Positions 14,947 through 23,277 of a DNA stretch of 64,000 nt are shown in pieces. Within the stretch, counting starts at the first letter, position 1. Every line of letters starts with the position of its first letter. This DNA is from Streptomyces fodineus. GTDB taxonomy: Bacteria; Actinomycetota; Actinomycetes; Streptomycetales; Streptomycetaceae. The stretch lies in NCBI RefSeq assembly GCF_001735805.1, contig NZ_CP017248.1, forward strand, positions 9,238,001 through 9,302,000, read 5' to 3'. Position numbers and translations under genes: made by a program. The notes beneath the pieces were generated by a model. The model searched no databases, had not been told where the DNA came from, and saw nothing but the letters and a program-made list of their open reading frames with translations.

Positions 14947-15612
14947 ATGGCTCAGCAGGAGCGAGCTGTACGGACCCGACGTGCTGTTCTGGAAGCCGCC
15001 GCGGCGGTCTTCGCCGAGCGCGGATACGCGGCGGCCACCATCGCCGAGATCCTCAACAGGGCCGGCGTGACCAAGGGTGCGCTGTACTTCCACTTCGACT
15101 CCAAGGCGGCCCTCGCCCAGGGCGTGTTGCAGGAGCAGATAGCCACCGAGTACTGCGTCCCCCGAGAACTGAAGCTGCAGGAGTGGGTGGACGCGGGCAT
15201 GACCCTGGCCGAACGGCTGCCCCGGGAGCCGATGCTGCTCGCGGCCGTCCGGCTCTCGGCCGACCTGCAGGGCCGTGATGTCTTCGGCAGCGCCTGGCCG
15301 GCCTGGGCCGAGCTGACCGGATCCGTCCTGACGGCGGCCAAGGAACGCGGCGAGGTACTCCCGCACGTCGTGCCCGAGGAGACCGCCCAGGTCTTCCTCG
15401 GCGCGTGGATAGGCGTGCAGTTCGTCTCCCAGGCGGTCGCCGACTGGGCCGACCTCGACCACCGTATGTCGGCCCTCTTCAACCACGTGCTCCCCGCGAT
15501 CGCCGCTCCGGCCGTCCTCGTCCGCCTCGACACCGCACCGGACCGGGGCGCGAGGGTGATCGCGGAGGTACGGCAGCGATCGACGGTGCCCCTGGCCGAC
15601 GCCAACAGCTGA
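14947..15612 (+). CDS. Gamma-butyrolactone-receptor-type TetR regulator (ScbR/ArpA-like)
   Basis: The protein is 221 residues. The N-terminus (AQQERAVRTRRAVLEAAAAVF, then YAAATIAEILNRAGVTKGALYFHFDSKAALAQGVL) is the signature DNA-binding domain of the ArpA/ScbR family. The rest also fits: ERLPREP, AVRLSADLQ, GEVLPHVVPEETAQVFLGAWIGVQFVSQ and HVLPAIAAPAVL. GAGGAGGG lies directly upstream of ATG 14947. Receptors of this family repress morphological or antibiotic genes until a butyrolactone binds; pseudo-receptors bind other ligands. No afsA/scbA synthase or biosynthetic cluster is nearby, so this is an orphan. It is followed by an FMN reductase that has an ARE-like element upstream. Confidence 0.88.
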   Translation: MAQQERAVRTRRAVLEAAAAVFAERGYAAATIAEILNRAGVTKGALYFHFDSKAALAQGVLQEQIATEYCVPRELKLQEWVDAGMTLAERLPREPMLLAAVRLSADLQGRDVFGSAWPAWAELTGSVLTAAKERGEVLPHVVPEETAQVFLGAWIGVQFVSQAVADWADLDHRMSALFNHVLPAIAAPAVLVRLDTAPDRGARVIAEVRQRSTVPLADANS

Positions 15613-15662
15613 GCGGACAACGCCGTTTGGCGTCTACCAGCCCGCTGCCGACCGCACTTATC

Positions 15663-15680
15663 AAACCGCTGGGTTGGTTT
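15663..15680. promoter_or_regulatory. ARE-like dyad upstream of FMN reductase
   Basis: AAACC (15663-15667) and GGTTT (15676-15680) form an inverted repeat with an 8-base centre containing GGGTT, similar to butyrolactone-receptor sites. It is 95 bases before the FMN reductase start. Confidence 0.35.
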
Positions 15681-15774
15681 CCTCCGGGGAGGCGACCGAC
15701 GCATGAAGGGACCGAAGACCGACCAACATCGGCCGAGCCGGCCGCACGGATCACCCTCGCGGTAGGTTGAGCGG

Positions 15775-16320
15775 ATGACGTCGACGCCGATGATCCTTTT
15801 GCTCTCCGGGAGCCTGCGGAAGGGCTCCACCAATGAGGCCGTGCTCCGCACCGCGCACGCCGTGGCGCCGTCCGTGGGCGTGGACACGGTCATGTACGAG
15901 GACCTGGCTCGGCTTCCGCATTTCAACCCCGACGACGACACCGACCCGCTGCCGGCTCCGGCCGCCGGGCTCAGGGCGGTGCTGGACCGTGCCGACGCGA
16001 TCCTGATCTGCACGCCCGAGTACGCGGGCACGCTGCCGGGCTCGTTCAAGAACCTGCTGGACTGGACCGTCGGCGGCACGGAGATCTGCGACAAGCCGAC
16101 GGCGTGGATCAACGCGGCCGCCCCGGGGCGGGGCCACGGCGCCGAGGCCACGCTGCGAACGGTACTGGGATACACGGGCGCCAAGATCGTGGAGCCGGCC
16201 TGCGTGCGGATCCCGGTGGGACGGGACGCGCTCGGCGAGGACGGGCTCATCGCCGATCAGAAGGCGCGCAACCAACTCGGTGAGGTACTGGGGCTGTTGG
16301 CGAGCGAGGGTGAGCGGTAG
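15775..16320 (+). CDS. NAD(P)H-dependent FMN reductase
   Basis: The protein is 181 residues with a flavodoxin-like fold. LLLSGSLRKGSTNEAVLRTA (phosphate-binding loop, residues 7-26), ADAILICTPEYAGTLPGSFKNLLDW (isoalloxazine contact) and a GRGHGAEATLR loop are diagnostic of the NADPH-dependent FMN reductase family. It supplies reduced flavin or reduces quinones. It follows the receptor gene by 162 bases and may be its target. Confidence 0.87.
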   Translation: MTSTPMILLLSGSLRKGSTNEAVLRTAHAVAPSVGVDTVMYEDLARLPHFNPDDDTDPLPAPAAGLRAVLDRADAILICTPEYAGTLPGSFKNLLDWTVGGTEICDKPTAWINAAAPGRGHGAEATLRTVLGYTGAKIVEPACVRIPVGRDALGEDGLIADQKARNQLGEVLGLLASEGER

Positions 16321-16351
16321 GGCAAGCGGAGGCTTCCGGGCCCCTCCCGAG

Positions 16352-16468
16352 GTCCCGACGCCGACCGTGGCACGGCTCGCCGAGCCGGCGGACGGCAGCG
16401 CGGCGCTGGAGTTCGCGATCGGGACGGGCAGGGTCGCCGTCCCGCCGGCCGAGCGAGGAGTGACATGA
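16352..16468 (+). pseudogene. SAM-methyltransferase remnant
   Basis: The translation VARLAEPADGSAALEFAIG continues as TGRVAVPPAERGV, which is the class I methyltransferase motif I (LELxIGTGRVALPLAxRG). The frame stops directly afterwards and no other motif is found, so only a piece of about 35 codons of the N-terminal region survives. The bases after it up to 16566 show nothing more. Confidence 0.5.
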
Positions 16469-16566
16469 CTTCCACCGACGGGCAAGGTGACGCACTGGCC
16501 GAGGAGTTCGGCCCCCTGCACGGCGACCGAGGCCTGGTCCCGGCACCCCAACGGCACGGATCCGGC

Positions 16567-17733
16567 TCAGGACGGCAGCAGGCGCAGGGCGTACAGCGCG
16601 GCGCCCAGGTCGGCGAGGGCCATCGGGTCGGTGAGCGAACGCCCCGTCAGTTCCTCGACGCGGCGCAGCCGGTAACGCACGGTGTTGGGGTGGACGAAGA
16701 GCCGTTCCGCGGCCCCGGCGGCCAGCCCGCCCGAGGCGAACCAGTGCCCGAGGGTCTGCAGCAGCCGCGCGCGCTCCGCCTCCGGCAGCGCGAGGAGCGG
16801 GCCCAGGGCGACCTCGACGAGCCGGCTCGCCTCCGCCGGGGCCGCCGCGACCAGCATCGCCAGCGGGCTGTCGTCGAAGCGGGTGACCCCCGGCCCCGCA
16901 CCGCGCAGCCCGGCCAGGGCCAGCCGGGCGAAACGCAGCGCCTGCGGGGTCTCCCGCAGTGAGTCGAACCGGGGACTGACACCGACCCGGCCGTGCCGGC
17001 GGCGCAGCGCCCGCAGACTCACCGACTCCGCGTCCCGGTGCGCCAGCGAGACCAGCCCGACCTGCTGGTCCGGCAGCAGCCGCCACACCGACGACACCCC
17101 GGAGCGGCGCAGTGACGCCTCGATGCCGGGCAGCGGCTCCTGCCCGGGGTCCGGCACCGACGCGGCCACGACCGCGTACGGCCCGCGCTCGGGCAGCCCC
17201 AGTTGCCGGGCCGCCTCCCACGGCGTCGTACGATCCGCGAGGGCGCCCGTGAACAGCGCCTCCGCCAGGGCCGAGCGGCGCGCCTCGCGCTGCAGCGCCA
17301 GCTCCGCACTGGCCTCGCGGTAGGCGGCGGCCACGGCCTCCGCGTACCGGCCGAACAGGGCCCAGATCTCCGAGGAACCGGCCACCAGCTCGGCGTCCGT
17401 CACCTCCGGATGCCTGCGCGCCTCCTCGACCATCTCCGACCACAGCAGCTCGAAACCGACCCGGTACGCGTGCAACGTGTCCGCGAGCGGCACGCCCTGC
17501 TCGGCGCGCAGCCGTCCGGTCTGCTGAGCGGCTCCGACGTCGGGTTCGGCGCCGTAGGCGAAACGCCCGAGGAGCAGATCGGCGTTGTCCTCGCAGGACT
17601 CCTTCAGCGACGCGAAGGGGATGAGCGAGTCGTCCGCGTACGACTCGACCTCCGCCCGGATGCGCTCGGTCATCCGCCCGCCCAGCTCCGGAAGGCGCGT
17701 ACGCAACGCCGCGCCCACATTCGACAGACTCAT
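16567..17733 (-). CDS. PucR/CdaR-type transcriptional regulator
   Basis: The protein is 388 residues. The N-terminal half is a RsbRD-like sensing region (ERIRAEVESYADDSLIPFASLKESCEDN, then LADTLHAYRVGFELLW). The middle resembles a GGDEF-like PucR domain, and the C-terminus is the PucR helix-turn-helix (LFVHPNTVRYRLRRVEELTGRSL). The ATG at 17733 gives a natural N-terminus (MSLSNVGAAL). It is divergent from an acyl-CoA synthetase gene, 160 bases away, which is its likely target; PucR members often activate a neighbouring catabolic gene. Confidence 0.86.
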   Translation of the reverse strand: MSLSNVGAALRTRLPELGGRMTERIRAEVESYADDSLIPFASLKESCEDNADLLLGRFAYGAEPDVGAAQQTGRLRAEQGVPLADTLHAYRVGFELLWSEMVEEARRHPEVTDAELVAGSSEIWALFGRYAEAVAAAYREASAELALQREARRSALAEALFTGALADRTTPWEAARQLGLPERGPYAVVAASVPDPGQEPLPGIEASLRRSGVSSVWRLLPDQQVGLVSLAHRDAESVSLRALRRRHGRVGVSPRFDSLRETPQALRFARLALAGLRGAGPGVTRFDDSPLAMLVAAAPAEASRLVEVALGPLLALPEAERARLLQTLGHWFASGGLAAGAAERLFVHPNTVRYRLRRVEELTGRSLTDPMALADLGAALYALRLLPS

Positions 17734-17893
17734 ACCCGCAGCGTACGGCCCGTGTTTTGTCCCTGGGAACAACTCCGGTGCGGGTGAACTGTGGGTGCCG
17801 CCATGGACGGCCGAGATCCGGGAGGCGACCATGCCGTGAGCGTTGGCGGCGGGACCCCGTGAGCGCGGCGAGAGCATGCTGCGAGGAGGCAAC

Positions 17894-19387
17894 ATGGCCA
17901 ATCTGGCGGAATTCCTGGTGGATACGGCGCGACGGCTGCCGGCGCGACCGGCGCTGCGGCTCGGGACCGCGACCACCACCTACGCCGAACTGGACCGGCT
18001 GAGCGCCCAGGCCGCCGCACTGCTGCGCACCGAGGGCCTGCGCACCGGCGACCGGGTCGCGCTGATGCTCCCGAACGTGCCCGAGTTCGTCGTCCTGTAC
18101 TACGCCGTCCTGCGCGCCGGCGGCATCGTGGTGCCGATGAACCCGCTGCTGAAGGAGCGCGAGACCGAGTACCACCTGCGGGACTCCGGCGCCGTACTGC
18201 TCTTCGAGTGGCACCAGGCGCCCGGCGAGGGCGCCGCGGGCGCGGCCGCCGCCGGTGTGCGGCACCTGACGGTCGAGCCGGCCGCCCTCGCCGCCGAACT
18301 GGCCCGTCTGGAGCCGGAGTACGAGGTGACGGCCGCCGCCGGGGACGACATCGCCGTGCTGCTCTACACCTCGGGCACCACCGGCCGCCCCAAGGGAGCC
18401 GCGCTCACCCACGCCGGGCTCCGCCACAACACGGAGGTCAACGTCACCGAGGTGCAGCGGCTGACCTCCGACGACGTGATCGTGGGCTGCCTGCCGCTGT
18501 TCCACATCTTCGGGCAGACCTGCACCATGAACGTCGCCGTCCGCGGCGGGGCCGCCCTCACCCTCGTCCCCCGCTTCGCACCGCAGACGGTGCTCGACGC
18601 GATCGCCCGCGACCGGGCGACCGTCTTCGAGGGCGTCCCCACCATGTACGCGGCGCTGCTGCAGCACCCGGGCGCCGCCGCGGCCGACGTGTCCAGCCTG
18701 CGCATGTGCGTCTCGGGCGGCGCCTCCCTGCCGGTGGAGATCCTGCACGGGTTCGAGCGGCGCTTCGGCTGCATGGTGCTGGAGGGCTTCGGCATGTCCG
18801 AGACCAGCCCGGTCGTCGCCTTCAACCACCCCGACCGCCCGCGCAAGCCCGGATCCATCGGCACCCCCATCCGCGATGTCGAGGTCCGGCTGCTCGACGA
18901 CGACGGCAAGGACGTCGCACCCGGCGAGGTCGGCGAACTCGCCGTGCGCGGGCCCAACTTGATGAAGGAGTACTGGCACCGCCCCGAGGAAACGGCCGCC
19001 ACCATCCCCGACGGCTGGCTGCGCACCGGGGACCTGGCCCGCCAGGACGAGGACGGCTATCTGTACATCGTCGACCGGAAGAAGGACCTGATCATCCGCG
19101 GCGGCTACAACGTCTACCCGCGCGAGATCGAGGAGGTGCTGCACGAGCATCCCGCCGTCGCCCTCGCCGCGGTCCTCGGGGTGCCCGACGAGCGGCTCGG
19201 CGAGGAGGTGGCGGCCGCGGTCGTGCTGCGCCCGGGAGCCCAGGCGGACACCGAGGAGTTGCAGCAGTTCGTCCGGGACCGGGTGGCCGCCTACAAGTAC
19301 CCGCGCCGGCTCTGGGTGACGGACGCGCTGCCGCTGGGCCCGAGCGGCAAGATCCTCAAGCGGCAGATCAGCGCGCCCTTGTCCTGA
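17894..19387 (+). CDS. Long-chain fatty acid-CoA ligase (AMP-binding)
   Basis: The protein is 497 residues, an ANL-superfamily adenylate-forming enzyme. The P-loop is LLYTSGTTGRPKGAALTH (about 153-170), followed by GFGMSETSPVVAFNH, DGWLRTGDLARQDEDGYLYIVDRKKDLI and the catalytic Lys motif GPSGKILKRQI. It activates a carboxylic acid, probably a fatty acid, with ATP and CoA. GAGGAGG is 6 bases before ATG 17894. A strong terminator hairpin follows at 19399. The divergent PucR gene probably controls it. Confidence 0.9.
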   Translation: MANLAEFLVDTARRLPARPALRLGTATTTYAELDRLSAQAAALLRTEGLRTGDRVALMLPNVPEFVVLYYAVLRAGGIVVPMNPLLKERETEYHLRDSGAVLLFEWHQAPGEGAAGAAAAGVRHLTVEPAALAAELARLEPEYEVTAAAGDDIAVLLYTSGTTGRPKGAALTHAGLRHNTEVNVTEVQRLTSDDVIVGCLPLFHIFGQTCTMNVAVRGGAALTLVPRFAPQTVLDAIARDRATVFEGVPTMYAALLQHPGAAAADVSSLRMCVSGGASLPVEILHGFERRFGCMVLEGFGMSETSPVVAFNHPDRPRKPGSIGTPIRDVEVRLLDDDGKDVAPGEVGELAVRGPNLMKEYWHRPEETAATIPDGWLRTGDLARQDEDGYLYIVDRKKDLIIRGGYNVYPREIEEVLHEHPAVALAAVLGVPDERLGEEVAAAVVLRPGAQADTEELQQFVRDRVAAYKYPRRLWVTDALPLGPSGKILKRQISAPLS

Positions 19388-19398
19388 GTCCGGACCTG

Positions 19399-19434
19399 GC
19401 ACGCCTCGCGGGCCGTCCGCCCCGCGAGGCGTGC
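19399..19434 (+). terminator. Strong hairpin after acyl-CoA ligase
   Basis: GCACGCCTCGCGGG (19399-19412) pairs perfectly with CCCGCGAGGCGTGC (19421-19434) across an 8-base loop, 12 bases after the stop codon. There is no U-tract, as usual in Streptomyces. Confidence 0.8.
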
Positions 19435-19456
19435 AAACAGGCCGTTCACAATATTG

Positions 19457-19470
19457 AGTTGACGTCAACT
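19457..19470. promoter_or_regulatory. AGTTGACGTCAACT palindrome
   Basis: A perfect 14-base palindrome 24 bases upstream of the small HTH gene. It contains TTGAC half-sites of the kind bound by MarR or GntR dimers, and may be an autoregulatory operator overlapping that gene's promoter. Confidence 0.5.
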
Positions 19471-19494
19471 TGTGTGTGAGTCGATGCTTGCCCC

Positions 19495-19950
19495 ATGCCA
19501 TCGACCGCCGACCACACCGACCCCTTCACCCCTCCGCACCCGGAACAGGCCCGCGCGCAACGGGTGTACCCCTCGCTGTTCCGTATCGCGGAGCGGCATG
19601 CCGCGACGGACGAGCAACGGCGTCGCCAGACGAACCCCTCGGCCCTCGCCCCGCACGAGGCCGTCCGGCTTGTGACGTTCCTGCTCAGCGGGGCCGCGCT
19701 GCCCGACGACGGCGAGCCGGAGGTGGACGACGCCGACATCACGGCCGCGCTGAGCCTCGTTCCGCTGGTGCGGACCGAGCTGGACGAACTGGAGGCATCG
19801 CTCCTCCAGATGGCCCGCGGCCGGGGCATGACCTGGCCCGACATCGCCTTCGGACTCGGCCTCGGCACCCCCCAGGCCGCCAGGCAGCGCTACGAACGAC
19901 TGGCCAGCCGCACCGCCGCCGACGACGACGAGGACGCCGCGGCCGGGTGA
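19495..19950 (+). CDS. Small helix-turn-helix protein, function unknown
   Basis: The protein is 151 residues. A helical N-terminal half is followed by an acidic linker (DDGEPEVDDADI) and a C-terminal helix-turn-helix-like segment (ARGRGMTWPDIAFGLGLGTPQAARQRYERL), similar to domains in conserved Streptomyces DNA-binding proteins. The target is unknown; a perfect palindrome lies just upstream, consistent with autoregulation. It ends 7 bases from the convergent amidohydrolase gene. Confidence 0.72.
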   Translation: MPSTADHTDPFTPPHPEQARAQRVYPSLFRIAERHAATDEQRRRQTNPSALAPHEAVRLVTFLLSGAALPDDGEPEVDDADITAALSLVPLVRTELDELEASLLQMARGRGMTWPDIAFGLGLGTPQAARQRYERLASRTAADDDEDAAAG

Positions 19951-19957
19951 CGTCCCC

Positions 19958-22900
19958 CTAACCGCCGTCCGTACCGAGGTGGCAGCACGACCCTCGCCGG
20001 AAATGACCGGCCACATCGAGCCACGTCATGTCCCGGGGAGGCTCGTGCACCGCCGACCCGCCGGCCCGGTGAGCGGACGTCAGGTCGCCCTGGGAGTACG
20101 GGACTCCCTCGCGGACCACCACCGGGATGTCGACGAGGGTGCCGAAGTCGGCGAACGGGTCGCCGGCGACGATCGTCAGGTCGGCGATCTTGCCCTCCTC
20201 CACCGTGCCGAGGTCGGCGTCGAGGCCGAACAGGCGGGCCGGCTCGGCGGTCGCGCTGTGCAGGGCCTCGGCGGGTGAGAAACCGTGGGCGTGCAGGGCG
20301 CGCAGGGCCAGATGCAGGGACAGCCCGACCGGGACCAGAGGCGCGTCGGTGCCCAGCGCGATACGGGCACCCTGTGCCGCCAGCCGCCGGTAGTCGGCCA
20401 TCTCGGTGGCCAGGGCGTGCTGTTGCTCGTCCGTGGGCGCCTTCTGGGCGTTCGCACGGACGGCGGCGACGTCCCAGGGCGGCATCAGGCTCGTCACGCG
20501 CGGATCCCCGGCCAGCCGGGGATCCGCGGCGAGCAGGATCTGCGCACTGAACGGCGTGATGATCAGGGCGAAGGAGCCGTCGGCGTACTGCTGCACCAGA
20601 TCCTCGCCGATACGGCCGAGCGGGGTGGTGGCATGCCCGAACTCCAGCCGCTGGGTGGCCTGCAGATGGGTGGTCAGGTTCTGCCCCGCCGACCGGCCCG
20701 GCGAGCACAGATGGCTGCCGCTGGGCACCCCCAGCGCATGGGCGGCCTCGGCCGCCTCGGCCATGACCTCGCCCGCGGCGCGTACATAGGTCTTCACGAA
20801 GTCCACCTCCAGGGCGCCGGCGCGCCGGAGCGTACGCCGGACCCCGTCCCGGGTGCGGTGGGCCCGGCCCATGCTGTACGCGGTGCGCGAACCGTCGATG
20901 AGTTCCGCACAGGCGAGCTGCCGCGGACCGAGCAGGTCACCGGACCCGGCCGCCTCGCGCAGCCGGACCGCGTCGTACAGCGGACTGCCGAGGCAGAACG
21001 TGGTCGTGATGCCGTACGCGAGCGTGGTGAGGCTCTGACGGGCACCGTAGGTGGCCGGATACGGGTGGGTGTGGCTGTCGAAGAGACCGGGCAGGACGGT
21101 CCGGTCGGAGGCGTCCAGGGTGCGGTGTCCGGGGCGGCGGGCACGGTGCGGCTCGACGGCGGTGATCCGGCTGCCGGTGACGAGGATGTCCACGTCGTGC
21201 CGGGGCGGCGCGCCGGTGGCGTCCCACAGCTGGCCGGCGTGAATGCGCAGCGGCTCGGGGGAGTCGCCCGCACCGCGCCCGGCCGACAGGCGGAGCGGGA
21301 GCGTGTGAGTCCGTGCGGCGGTCAGGAAGAGCCGGCGCAGCCGGCCGTCGGAGAGGTACAGGAGCGTCCCGGAGTCCGCGGACCAGCTGGGGTGGTCGGC
21401 CGGCTCGTCGGTGAGCCGGCGGGCGGGACCGGCCGGCGTGCCGTCGGCCGCGACCGGCAGCAGCCACAGCGCCGACTCGGCCACCAGCGCCATCCAGCGG
21501 CCGTCGGGGGACCACACGGGCCCGGAGGCGACCCGGTCGGACAGCGACTGGTGCTCGGCGGGCAGGTGACGGCGTTCGCCCCCGGTGCGGGTGTCGATGA
21601 CGCGGATGAGGTTGTAGCCCTCGCGGAACCGCTGGTTGAGCCGGTTGCGGTCGCAGAAGGCCACGTACCGGCCGTCGGGCGACCAGGTCGGCGCGCCGGG
21701 CGGGCCGTCGGTGGCCAGCGGCCGGGCCAGCTGCTGTTCGGCGCCCGTGGCCAGGGTGCGCAGCAGCAGGTTCCCCGTCACGTCCTGGCAGGCCAGACGG
21801 GTACCGTCCGGCGACAGCGCCGGATTCAGCCGGCCGCTTGCGGTCAACGGCTCGTCGGCGCCGCTGTCCAGGTGATGACGGCGTACGGCCACCAGCCCGT
21901 CCTGATCCGTGCAGTACAGCAGGCTGCGCCCGTCCGGCGCCCACGCCGGCATCTGCAGCAGGTGGACGTCGGCCGCCTGGAGCAGCTTGCGCGCAGTGCC
22001 CCCGACCGGCATCAGCCACAGCGCGTTGAGCGCCACGAAGGCCACGGTGCGACCGTCGGGGGACAGGGCCGGCCGGTGCAGACCGCGCACCGGGACCGGT
22101 GCCTTCGGTGCGAGCGGGCGCCGGCGGGGCGGCCGGGACGGACCGGGCACCGGCATCCGCGCGGTGAAGGGCACCTCCCGCACGGAGGATCCGCCGAGGG
22201 AGCGGACACGGATCCGGCCGTCGCCGACGTACAGCAGTTCGTCCTCGCTCAGCCAGCTCGGCGGGGCTGCCGCCAGATCCTCGTCCGCCGTGACGAGCTC
22301 CCCGTCGACCATCAGCCGCGCCGCGGCGGCCGGAGAGCCGGGGGTGCCCGCGCCGGTCAGCTGGATGTGGGCGATCCGCCCGGAGGGCGAGACCGACGGG
22401 CACAGCAGACGGCCTGCGCTCACCGTGCGCAGCACGTCGGCCGGGCCGCCCGCGACGGGCACCCGGACCAGCGACAGGCCGCCGTCGTTGCCGCCGCCCG
22501 GCGTGTGGGCGGCGCGCACGCACACCAGCGACCGCCCGTCCGCCGACCAGGCCGGATCGAAGTCCTCGAAGTCCCCGCCGGTGAGCTGTCGCAGCCGGCC
22601 GTCGGCCAGGTCCAGCACCCACAGCCCGTAGGAGGTCCCGGCCGTGGCGTCGCCACCGCGTTCGGAGGAGAAGGCCAGCCGGGTGCCGTCGGGCGACCAC
22701 GCGACCCCGCGGTCGTCCCAGGGGCCGTCCGTCACCTGCCGCAGCCCGCTGCCGTCCGGCCGCAGGGTCCACAGATGGAAGCCGCCCCCGCGGTAGGCGC
22801 ACACGGCCAGTGTCTCCCCGTCCGGGGAGAGGGCCGGGCGCGTCGCCTCCAGCTCCCAGCCCGTCATCTGTACGGCCGTTCCGCCCTCCCGGGGCACCCG

Positions 22901-23128
22901 CCACAGCGCCCCCTGCACCTCGGCGATCAGCGCGCCGCCGGACCGGCCGGTGACCGAACCACCGGTCATCCGGGTGTAGGTGAGGTACCGCTCGCCACTT
23001 GCGGCCCGCGCTCCGGGTCCGTCCGGCGCTCCCTCTGCCGCCGTGGCCCGCGAGGAAACGGCGGCGGTTACCAGCCCTGCCGCCGCCGTCCCCAGAAATC
23101 CGCGCCGATCGACGATGCCGAAATCCAT
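19958..23128 (-). CDS. Tat-exported TolB-like propeller / amidohydrolase fusion
   Basis: The protein is 1056 residues. The N-terminus MDFGIVDRRGFLGTAAAGL is a twin-arginine signal. Roughly residues 50-640 are WD40-like (PD40/TolB) repeats, seen as SPDGTRLAFSSE, SADGRSLVCV, SPSGRIAHI and SPDGRYVAFC. The last third is an amidohydrolase: VLPGLFDSHTHPYP with the metal-binding HxH, GSHLCSPG, ALGTDAPLVPVG with the catalytic Asp, and EEGKIADLTIVAGDPFADF. Such proteins are exported hydrolases with a beta-propeller platform, of prolidase/imidazolonepropionase type; the substrate is unknown. The ATG at 23128 precedes the Tat motif; longer frames have no signal. Confidence 0.86.
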   Translation of the reverse strand: MDFGIVDRRGFLGTAAAGLVTAAVSSRATAAEGAPDGPGARAASGERYLTYTRMTGGSVTGRSGGALIAEVQGALWRVPREGGTAVQMTGWELEATRPALSPDGETLAVCAYRGGGFHLWTLRPDGSGLRQVTDGPWDDRGVAWSPDGTRLAFSSERGGDATAGTSYGLWVLDLADGRLRQLTGGDFEDFDPAWSADGRSLVCVRAAHTPGGGNDGGLSLVRVPVAGGPADVLRTVSAGRLLCPSVSPSGRIAHIQLTGAGTPGSPAAAARLMVDGELVTADEDLAAAPPSWLSEDELLYVGDGRIRVRSLGGSSVREVPFTARMPVPGPSRPPRRRPLAPKAPVPVRGLHRPALSPDGRTVAFVALNALWLMPVGGTARKLLQAADVHLLQMPAWAPDGRSLLYCTDQDGLVAVRRHHLDSGADEPLTASGRLNPALSPDGTRLACQDVTGNLLLRTLATGAEQQLARPLATDGPPGAPTWSPDGRYVAFCDRNRLNQRFREGYNLIRVIDTRTGGERRHLPAEHQSLSDRVASGPVWSPDGRWMALVAESALWLLPVAADGTPAGPARRLTDEPADHPSWSADSGTLLYLSDGRLRRLFLTAARTHTLPLRLSAGRGAGDSPEPLRIHAGQLWDATGAPPRHDVDILVTGSRITAVEPHRARRPGHRTLDASDRTVLPGLFDSHTHPYPATYGARQSLTTLAYGITTTFCLGSPLYDAVRLREAAGSGDLLGPRQLACAELIDGSRTAYSMGRAHRTRDGVRRTLRRAGALEVDFVKTYVRAAGEVMAEAAEAAHALGVPSGSHLCSPGRSAGQNLTTHLQATQRLEFGHATTPLGRIGEDLVQQYADGSFALIITPFSAQILLAADPRLAGDPRVTSLMPPWDVAAVRANAQKAPTDEQQHALATEMADYRRLAAQGARIALGTDAPLVPVGLSLHLALRALHAHGFSPAEALHSATAEPARLFGLDADLGTVEEGKIADLTIVAGDPFADFGTLVDIPVVVREGVPYSQGDLTSAHRAGGSAVHEPPRDMTWLDVAGHFRRGSCCHLGTDGG

Positions 23129-23277
23129 CCCCTGTCCCTTCCTGCCGTTTCCGTCCAGCGAAGTGGCAGCGGTACGCCCCGCACCAGTACGCGATTTCGG
23201 CCACACCCGCCCCGCCCCACGCCCAGGGCAACGCCCGGACCGCACGGCGGTCACGCGGGGTCACCCCGCTGACCTGC

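Noticed and set aside
16247..19501. A 1084-codon open frame on the minus strand
   Set aside because: It lies antisense to the clear acyl-CoA ligase and PucR genes and its translation has no fold-like pattern. High GC keeps antisense frames open.
20285..23272. A 995-codon open frame on the plus strand
   Set aside because: Antisense of the amidohydrolase fusion; low-complexity Gly/Arg/Val/Gln-rich translation and no family match.
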